From contig NW_014578230.1 of the NCBI RefSeq assembly GCF_000485595.1, positions 1 to 34,991 of the forward strand: a stretch of DNA of 34,991 nucleotides. The letters are read 5' to 3'. The notes beneath the pieces were generated by a model. That model made no database searches. It was not told where the DNA came from and saw only the letters and a list, made by a program, of their open reading frames with translations. Source of the stretch: Priapulus caudatus. Taxonomy: Eukaryota; Priapulida; Priapulimorpha; Priapulimorphida; Priapulidae. Within the stretch, counting starts at the first letter, position 1. Each line of letters begins with the position of its first letter. Shown in pieces: positions 27,957-34,991 of the stretch. The translations under genes were made by a program, and so were the position numbers.

Positions 27957-30900
27957 TATGCAAATATTATGCTATTATGGCAAATATTTACATGATTTAT
28001 TTACAACAATTTCATAACAACAAATAATTTTTACAACAATTAATTATTATTATCTTTAATAGGGTTAGGGTTAGGGTTACAATGCACTATAAAACAGGAG
28101 TTTCAGGCGCGCGATTTGTATCAACCAATGGGATTTGGGAGGTATGCAGAATGCAGAAGGTTGCTGAAATGATGTGTACGCAACTGCGTATCTGCACATC
28201 TGCGCCTAACAAATGTGTCACTATGCACGACTGAAATTTTACGTTCATAACCGTGGCTACACACCTCAGTTGAGCCCAGTCGCCCTGCGGCTCTTGATTA
28301 ATAGAAAAGCGGAAAACATTACCAGTAGCTATAAACCAAGATCTGAACCTTCTCGATGCACTTGAGATCACTATGAAGGAGCAGAGATCTGGTGCTATTC
28401 ACATTGATTCACCAACATGCTGCAGCTATTTAATGTATGGCGGGCGCACATAGCAGCAGCTTGGCGCCGCTGTGATTTAGGAGCATTAACTTTAAAATAA
28501 GTCGGGTGATTGGTCACCCTCCCCCCTCGATTTCAGTGTGGTTACGGTCATGATTTAGTATTATTTCGCTTCTTGTGGGCGATAGAAACACCGATTAGCA
28601 CAGTGAAGCCTACATGTGGAGCAACCAAGTGTTCGTACCTAAGTAAATCACTCCTATTTTATTCATTGGAGAATCGCTGTACGAAATTGAATGTCTAGCA
28701 GTATTCACTGGGTTCACATTATATTGTGAGTGTATTACACTGCGTTATTTAGGCTTTCCATGGCAGCTACAGGGGGGAAGCCTTCCTGTGTTTGGATGCC
28801 AGTATGTTTCCAGTAATGCCACTTTTATATATTTGTTTGCAAATATGGTTCGCTGATCAAGTTTACTATGTGAAATATCACGCGAGTCACGTACATGTCT
28901 GTGATACATGCACCTAGAGTCAAACGCAGCTTTTGACTTACAATACTGTAGTGCCTGAGAATTGACGCCACCACTTTGTATTCACCTACGTATTTCTCGT
29001 TCATATTTTCTTGTAGGTTTTCATCCATTGGCAGTTTCATGCTACAGATACAACGATTCAGCACCCATTATTATCTTACTAAACCTTTCGTGTAAACTGA
29101 CAGGTACATTATAATATGTACAAATTATTTGCAAGTATTTTACGCTCCTATTAATGATTGTTATGAAGTGATATGCGAAACATTATTAGACAGTACACAT
29201 GAAGGAGGAAATTTAATGTACAGGAGAGTAGGATTTATTAATCATATAAGTTGAAAATAAACATTTACTTAAAATTTACATAGCGTATATCGAGCATAAC
29301 TCCATGATTTAATTTTACGTGAAAGGTTGCATCAGACATTTAAATTGCTCCACAACACATCAGCAGCAGCAGCAACAGTATCAGTAGCCTGTCTTAGATC
29401 AGCACTGACCCTCTACATTGCTTGACATCATGTGTATATTATATACTGTAACTCTTACTTGATCAGTTCACACATGTAATGTCATTGTCTCATAACACTT
29501 GAGGTTTTCATTTCTCTACGTGAGATTATAAATGAGAAAAATCGTGGTAAATTTTGTTTAGATACCCAATTAGTGTCGCATTGCATCATCACCGCATGGT
29601 GTTGTTGCCATTAGTAAAACTGTACAGTACTATATTATGTGCAATGTTATTATAATATAATAACAATAAAAGTAACACGAAAAAGAAAGTATGAAAACAT
29701 TGTCGCGTGCATTGAAAGGTTATCATACTGATTGAGCTAGGATGTACTGTATTCCACTTTAAAAAATATTCCACTTATTACAACCTGTATCATAATTTCT
29801 TAAATAAGTGTTAATTTTCTGTAATTTGACCAAGTACCATATAATTGTATAAGGTCTTTGATCTGATTAGGCCATATTGCTCAGTCCTCTTTTCTTTCTG
29901 TAAACCTGAAATCAGATTTTACAATTTTTAAATAATTTTGATGATATTCTATGATTGTATATTTCATACGTATGTTATGCATGTCCAGCAATTCCTACCG
30001 AAGTGCTTGGTTTCATAAATATATATCATAACATCAAGTACCACCTTTCAGGAATGCACCACCGAAATTCACAAAGCATTCCATACTATTTCATTATAGC
30101 TACTAGTACTAATAAGGATATGGTATACATCTATGTTGCTTGTGAGTTGTAAGTAAATGCTTTCTGTCGTAAGTTAATTTTGTTTAATACGCCCCATGTA
30201 CTATAACATTGATTATAATTGTTGGCCATTAGGCTTGGCTGATGGGCAGAATTGCACATATGACCAAATTGGTGTCTCTGTACATTTCATGTGGAACTTG
30301 TTGGTTGTGCTTGGCCAATTGGCTACCTAGTTTATTCACCTAAAAACAATAAGCATACGTTCATGTGAAAACGAAGCCAGATCTAATATTGACATTTCCG
30401 GGCATTTTTTTATCGTGACAGTCGTGAAAGCAGCTTGCATGAAACCACTTATTGGGATGTGATGTATGGTCGAGACACTGGTCATGATCACTGGTGTATT
30501 ATATAGTGATTTTGTAATAAATACTGAAAGATTTGTTCTGGTGGCTATTACACCATTACGTCACATTGAACCACAAGGTCACCATACATTTAGCCAGACC
30601 TCAGCTGCAATATTTATTATTATATTACTATTAATATTTTTAATATTAATTACTTGATCATATTATATTATTAACCATTTGAGTTCATTCACAGGTTTTT
30701 TGACTAATTTAATACAAGGAAAACCTGTTGTTTATTGCAGTGTAGATGTACACTTTTGCAGTGTAACTCGTGGCCTTTTCATATACCACATATTTCTTGC
30801 CCTGGCAAATTTTTAATGGGCCAGTTTATTTCATTTAGCACCGGCCGTAGTAGAATTATGGGTACATCTTCTAAGGTTTATTACACCTTGATATTGTGAT

Positions 30901-31476
30901 ACTGGTGTATTGGGAATGTATACACATTATTGTACTTCTGTGCCTTCTGTTAATGGTAATATGTAAGTAATGAAAACTAGCAGCTTGATATTGGGATATT
31001 AGGAGACTACAATATCACTTGTGATATACTTTAGATCTAGGAACGGGATATAACCTATACGGTGTTTTATCACACACGGTATATCACAAATTTACGCAGA
31101 AATCCTATGAGTGGTAAAAATGTGTTGTCAGGGATAAATATTTCAATGTACGTTAGTTCATGTTATTACTAATATATTACTTATCTAATGTATATTTATC
31201 TACTCACAGAGGATGTAGCTATGATCTACTGATAGAGCTGTTTCATCAAAATTGTTCCAGTGCTGGAGTGAAGGCGGACATTTGCTTCTATAGTCTTGTA
31301 AATATGAATATACAATAAATGAAGTAAGAAAGTTACAATCAACATACACGGTTTCTTGTCACATATCTGCCCCTCCAACCCAAGAAACTGATAGCAGATT
31401 ACACTTAAAACATGTTGCCTTGCATAGCACGCACCACAATTTCACTATTACAATCAGAGCCAAGTTATATCCAAAA
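27957..31476. other. Intergenic AT-rich DNA between OST-alpha and COX7A2L-like
   Basis: AGGGTTAGGGTTAGGGTTA lies at 28061-28079. A CAGCAGCAGCAGCAACAG stretch is at 29362-29378 and AT-rich runs at 29640-29660 and 30610-30670. ORFs of 60-94 codons have no recognised product. No inverted-repeat element was defined. Confidence 0.35.
28061..28079. repeat. Short interstitial TTAGGG array
   Basis: Three GGGTTA units. Too short to mark a chromosome end. Two other such arrays lie in inverted-repeat elements of this window. Confidence 0.9.
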
Positions 31477-32158
31477 TGAAAGTGTCAATGACACCATAGC
31501 TCACCACAAAAAAAGTACACAAATGAGCGAGTGCCAGCAAGTCATTTTTAATTCAGCAACTACCCACCTACATTATATAAAACAAGAGTATATATGGGAG
31601 AACTAAAACAACAAAATTGAATGAATCTAGATGGCCATTTTCAAGTGGGCGTGGCTTGAAAGTAGGTCAACTGGCGTGCTCCAAAAATAGGCCGTTCAAA
31701 TCTCTCCCATAGGAGTAACAACTATGCAATTTGAAACATGTGGGTCAAACGGTTCTTAAGTTATCGTTGACCGTAAGCAGACACTGAAATGCATAGTAAA
31801 ATTGCCAAAATCTACCTAATTTGCATAATTTAAAAAAATATCAAAACCTGTGTGATATGTTTTGGGGCCAGTCCTTATTCATTCACATACCAAAAATGAG
31901 CAAAATCCGTTGAACCTGAACTGACTTATGGCCATTTCCATTTTGCCAAAAAGTGGGCGTGGCTCGAAAGTAGGTTGACTGGCGTGCTCCAAAATAGGAC
32001 GTTCAAATCTCTCCCCTAGGATTAACAACTGTATGCAATTTGAAACATGTGGGTCAAACGGTTCTTGAGTTATCGTTGACCGTAGGCAGACACTGAAATG
32101 CATAGTGAAATTACCAAAATCGACCTAATTTGCATAATAAATAAAAAAATAAAAACCC
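31477..32158. repeat. Family D repeat copy 2
   Basis: Same orientation and blocks as 3777-4810, with two tandem units (AGGCCGTTC at 31689, AGGACGTTC at 31996, and two copies of the GGGTCAAACGGTTCTT block). It lacks the GGAC-run end. Confidence 0.8.
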
Positions 32159-32532
32159 CTGAAGAAACAAACAACTAGAACATGCAAAATTTGTAACAGG
32201 CACCGACAGATTTTAATAAATGACGTAGCGAAAATTTGTCACACACTCATGACCAACACATCAACAATAGCCAGTTATAACAGCATAATAATCCTAACCT
32301 ATATAACATATTAGTTCATCTAGTAGAAGTAAAATGTCTAAAACATTCATACACATGCTTACACATATACACGTGGCACGGCACATTATTTCCTTCTAGA
32401 AATTTGTTAGAAAGAATTTCGTTTCCAAGAAATTTTATTGAAAAATGGAAATATTTACTGAGAACTGAGTTCCAAATATTTACTGTGAATTGGGATTTAC
32501 ATTAGCCCATCAGGACCCTCATACTGGTTACA

Positions 32533-33031
32533 TTAAAGCCGCACTATGCGCATCCAAACGCTAATTTCTCCAGTACTAGACTAGCAAATACTTCGTGTCA
32601 TGCATAATCACACTACCTTATGGCAAAATAAACTCTAATTCCTCCCATTTCAGTGCGCGTTTGCTTAAAACCCACAAGAATGAGGTGCGAAATCTGGTAA
32701 TCTGGCGCCAACGCTAAATTGTTTGCCAAACAATTTCGCGAAGAATCGGTTAGGTGACGTCACGTGTTTTTATCTTTGCTACGCCCGTACCACTGTACCG
32801 CAGCACCGCTCCACGGTTGCGTGGCAGAGCAACGCGAAAGTGTCAACAACATCGGAGAATTTGAACAACATTGGAGGTATTTTAAAATGCCTTTTATAAG
32901 ACAACGCGCAGTGAAATGGGAGGAACTCGAGTTTATTTTCTCATAAGGTAGTGTGATTCTGCATGACACGAAGTATTTGCTAGTCTAGTACTGGAGAAAT
33001 TAGCGTTTGGATGCGCATAGTGCGGCTTTAA
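32533..33031. mobile_element. TTAA-flanked MITE, family A copy 2 (piggyBac-like)
   Basis: TTAA at 32533-32536 and 33028-33031 with the same inverted termini as 3118-3614 and high identity throughout. The 60-codon ORF is at 32764-32946. It sits about 140 bases downstream of the COX7A2L-like stop codon and holds that gene's first AATAAA. Confidence 0.85.
32932..32937 (-). terminator. Candidate AATAAA polyadenylation signal for COX7A2L-like gene
   Basis: The first AATAAA found on the - strand downstream of the TAA at 33173 is at 32937-32932, about 240 bases away and inside a TTAA-flanked transposon copy (32533-33031). If used, the 3' end of the gene is supplied by the transposon. Confidence 0.4.
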
Positions 33032-33172
33032 TGCACACATCTTCTACAAAGATATTTTCAAATTAACTGAGTGTAATATTGGTCTATGCAGTTCATGTAG
33101 GTTTTGAACTTCACCAATGCTAATAAAACTGCTGCTCCCCCCAAATATATTTCCTAATAACACGAGGACTTG

Positions 33173-33316
33173 TTATTGTGATTTTTTTGGAAAAGCCATG
33201 TCATATATTGTGTAGGCAGTATAGGCAACACAAATTCCACATAGCACCATGGTGGAAGAGAAGAGAACTCTGTCCACAGCTCCTCGCTTTAGATGGATTG
33301 GCACACCATCAGGTTT
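33173..33316 (-). CDS. COX7A2L: COX7A2L-like last coding exon
   Basis: On the - strand the acceptor TTTTTTGACAG precedes 33316; 47 codons and TAA at 33175-33173. KPDGVPIHLKRG joins directly to LFT of the previous exon, reproducing the family's FF-x-K-x-DGVP-x-x-LKRG block with identical length. The helix is VLFSSTMVLCGICVAYTAY followed by TIYDMAF and a lysine pair near the end. The GG pair common in the helix of relatives is replaced by C-G-I-C. Confidence 0.9.
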   Translation of the reverse strand, partial: KPDGVPIHLKRGAVDRVLFSSTMVLCGICVAYTAYTIYDMAFPKKSQ

Positions 33317-34093
33317 CTGTCAAAAAATGTATTGAAAATATCAGGATGCCATTTTTCACTACAGTAAAACTCGCATAAGACCCCATCGTCTAACTCGCCC
33401 GATTTTCTCTAATGATAAATCCATTTGAATAGCCCCGCCAAAGTCGTCATTCACAAGCCGTTATTATGTACAAGTCGTCGCCCTCAGACAGGTTCCATGT
33501 AATACAAACAACATTAAAATTCTATCTGTATGTCGTCATCAGAAATACCGATGGCACAGTGTATGCAGCGAATTCCTGGTAAAATGATGACTCATTGTTT
33601 TGAAAAAACACATATGCAGACACTCCAAGTCGTCGAAATGCTGGCTTTGTAAGTCGTCAAAGTGACGATATACATGCATAAGTCGTCATTTTGGAGACTT
33701 ACACATATATGTCGACAAAATGATGACATACACGTATATCGTCATTTTCATAAGTCGGCACAAAAATAATGGTCCCAAAAGTGCCGACTTATGCGAGTTT
33801 TACTGTACTCTATAAAACTACCAAAGCAAAAATGCACATTCTAAACGTATAAATGTCGAAAATTGCCATACCGTAAACAGCTCCTGTAGCTGTTTTATTC
33901 GTGGATTGCCAGCTGTCTTGCTCACATCTACCCTTGCATCAAGTTTCGAAGCTGCAGTTGACATCGGTGCCGGTTTTGATGCCATGGTCGGTGGTGCCTT
34001 TGCTGCTGCTACAGCTGATGCTTTGGAAAACTTTACCTTGCTGCTTTCATATATCATTGTTGGTAGTTCTGTAGTTGGGAGTGGCCTAAGTCC
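33173..34093 (-). CDS. COX7A2L: COX7A2L/SCAF1-like, COX7A-family protein, C-terminal two exons (partial)
   Basis: COX7A-family proteins are single-helix inner mitochondrial membrane subunits; COX7A2L (SCAF1) links complexes III and IV in respiratory supercomplexes (family knowledge). The penultimate exon starts GLRPLPTTELPTMIYES, matching the GLKP...PPIIFA region specific to COX7A2L, and ends NPRIKQLQELFT. The last exon gives KPDGVPIHLKRG, the core motif of the family, then one helix (about 20 residues) and PKKSQ-stop. The piece seen is 121 residues. The linker between the two conserved parts holds an expanded Ala/Lys/Ser-rich stretch. The N-terminal exon with start codon should lie above 34093; none was recognised up to the window end. 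The gene converges on OST-alpha. Plain COX7A is the alternative. Confidence 0.88.
33362..33805. mobile_element. Pogo-like MITE in COX7A2L-like intron
   Basis: TA at 33360-33361 and 33806-33807 flank termini CAGTAAAACTCGCATAAG and its complement. TA duplication with CAGT(A/G)AAAC-type ends suits pogo/Tigger elements. AAGTCGTC or ATGTCGTC recurs many times inside (for example 33470, 33531, 33627, 33651, 33681). No transposase. Confidence 0.8.
33872..34093 (-). CDS. COX7A2L: COX7A2L-like penultimate exon
   Basis: On the - strand the acceptor GCTAAAACAG precedes 34093 and the donor GTATGG follows 33872; the exon is 222 bases, phase 0 at both ends. It encodes GLRPLPTTELPTMIYESSK, then an Ala-rich low-complexity run (about residues 27-50 of the exon, with repeated A-x-K and P-x-M/A patterns), then KLDARVDVSKTAGNPRIKQL and QELFT. 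The open frame continues 12 bases upstream to an ATG at 34103-34105, but the acceptor and homology favour the exon start given. Confidence 0.86.
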
Positions 34094-34149
34094 CTGTTTT
34101 AGCAAGAATCTAGTTTACTTGTCTTAAATAAGTACATTCGGTTGGTTGA

Positions 34150-34582
34150 TAATAGAACTAATTTGGTTAATTTCTACTCAACCGTGAAATTCAAACGTAC
34201 TGCTAACGTTTCGCATCCTAACAGGATGCTTTTTCAAAGCTGACTGACATTGTCAGATTTGACCACCAGATGGTGTAGTGGTCAACAGCTTGGTCCACAC
34301 ATGACTGAGTCTGTATCCCCCTCGTCTCGGTTCATGTTCGGGGTCTTGCGAATCCAGATGTCTTCCTTGATCCAACGGCTAATTGGCAGGATAAGAATCA
34401 GGCGTTGGGTCAAGGTATCCAACTAGATTCGCAAGACCTCGAACATCAACTACACTTGACCACTACACCATCTGGTGGTCAAATCTGACGTCAGTCAGCT
34501 TTGAAAAAGCATCCTGTTAGGATGTGAAACGTTAGCAGTACGTTTGAATTTCACGGTTGAGTAGAAATTAACCAAGTTAGCT
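34150..34582. mobile_element. Two head-to-head Penelope-like retroelement 3' ends
   Basis: Inverted arms from about 34150 and 34580 meet near 34385. Reading outward, each starts with a short coding remnant, on the - strand arm WIKEDIWIRKTPNMNRDEG then a stop, which matches the conserved IRK-x(n)-MNRDEG end of Penelope-like polyproteins (after the GIY-YIG endonuclease). A non-coding tail follows with GCATCC-TGTTA-GGATGC-GAAAC (- strand, 34229-34208; + copy 34509-34530). The + arm coding piece is broken (IRKTSNIN then stop). Reverse transcriptase is absent. Confidence 0.75.
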
Positions 34583-34991
34583 CTACTCTAGTTTACTTGC
34601 ATTTTTCACACAAGTCATGTAAGCAATAGCCATGTAATAGACATTAATTACCGTGCCATCTGTTGTACATTACCACAGAACGTAATTTAACAAAACTGAA
34701 ACCAGTAGAGTACCAGTATTCAACATTGTTGTAATTTCAGTTACGTATTACAACCGAATTTCCACAGAGTCTAATGGACGTCTGCTGATGTTAAATCAAG
34801 ATATCTGACAATGAGAGAGAGTATTTTACTCATTATTTTTAATCTCTACAAAACGCCCATAATTGTAAACTATTAGGCTAGAGTAACGAATGAAGTTTAC
34901 TTAGTGTGGTCTTATATTAGACTAGCTGCGGGTACCCGCTGCGCTGGGTAAAATCGTGCTACTAATTCATACTACTAATAATGGGACACAA
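34583..34991. other. Right end of window, upstream side of COX7A2L-like
   Basis: The missing N-terminal COX7A2L exon was looked for on the - strand without success. ACTAGCTGCGGGTACCCGCTGCGCTGGGTA at 34920-34950, with the palindrome GCGGGTACCCGC, looks like the end of another dispersed repeat cut by the window edge. Confidence 0.3.

Noticed and set aside
28061-28079. Chromosome end or telomere
   Set aside because: Only three TTAGGG units with ordinary sequence on both sides.
28087-28371. 94-codon - strand ORF
   Set aside because: No domain, splice context or composition supporting coding use.
33178-33378. 66-codon + strand ORF
   Set aside because: Antisense shadow of the COX7A2L-like last exon.
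33906-34127. 73-codon + strand ORF
   Set aside because: Antisense shadow of the COX7A2L-like penultimate exon.

Overview
The window is nuclear DNA from an animal, most likely a marine invertebrate. The evidence is split coding exons with canonical GT-AG introns, a vertebrate-type (TTAGGG)n telomeric motif at internal sites, AT-rich intergenic sequence, abundant microsatellites and dense short inverted-repeat transposons. No bacterial operon, rRNA, tRNA or CRISPR array was seen. The phylum cannot be fixed from the sequence alone.

Two genes are supported, in convergent orientation. (1) On the + strand, 9311-26123, a complete gene for the organic solute transporter alpha subunit (OST-alpha, SLC51A family; seven-helix Solute_trans_a fold). 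Every exon junction keeps the reading frame, giving 331-340 residues depending on isoform, against about 340 in vertebrates. The gene has two homologous first coding exons (1a at 9311-9383, 1b at 10493-10571) and two homologous last coding exons (9a at 25571-25734, 9b at 25939-26123). All splice in the same phase to a shared core (exons 2-8), so up to four proteins with swapped N-terminal ectodomain and/or swapped helix 7 plus cytoplasmic tail could be made. (2) On the - strand, 34093-33173, the last two coding exons of a COX7A2L/SCAF1-like (COX7A family) mitochondrial protein; its N-terminal exon lies outside the window or was not found.

Layout: 1-9200 is repeats and AT-rich DNA: a palindrome array, a purine-rich tandem repeat ending at the single N, several inverted-repeat elements, a TTAA-flanked element, and a very long AT-rich palindrome. 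9200-26123 is the OST-alpha gene. Its introns hold a hAT-like element with a nested repeat copy (intron 1), a fold-back mariner remnant (intron 5), several MITEs including a nested pair (intron 6) and a telomere-repeat-bearing palindrome (intron 8). 26124-33172 is intergenic with further copies of the same repeat families. 33173-34991 is COX7A2L-like, with a pogo-like MITE in one intron and two head-to-head Penelope-like 3' ends upstream of its penultimate exon.

The most interesting observation is the paired duplication of the first and last coding exons of OST-alpha. Next are the TE-borne triple AGGTCA half-site arrays in and just beyond that gene, the fold-back mariner that would make its pre-mRNA form a long hairpin, and telomeric motifs in or between arms of two inverted-repeat elements.
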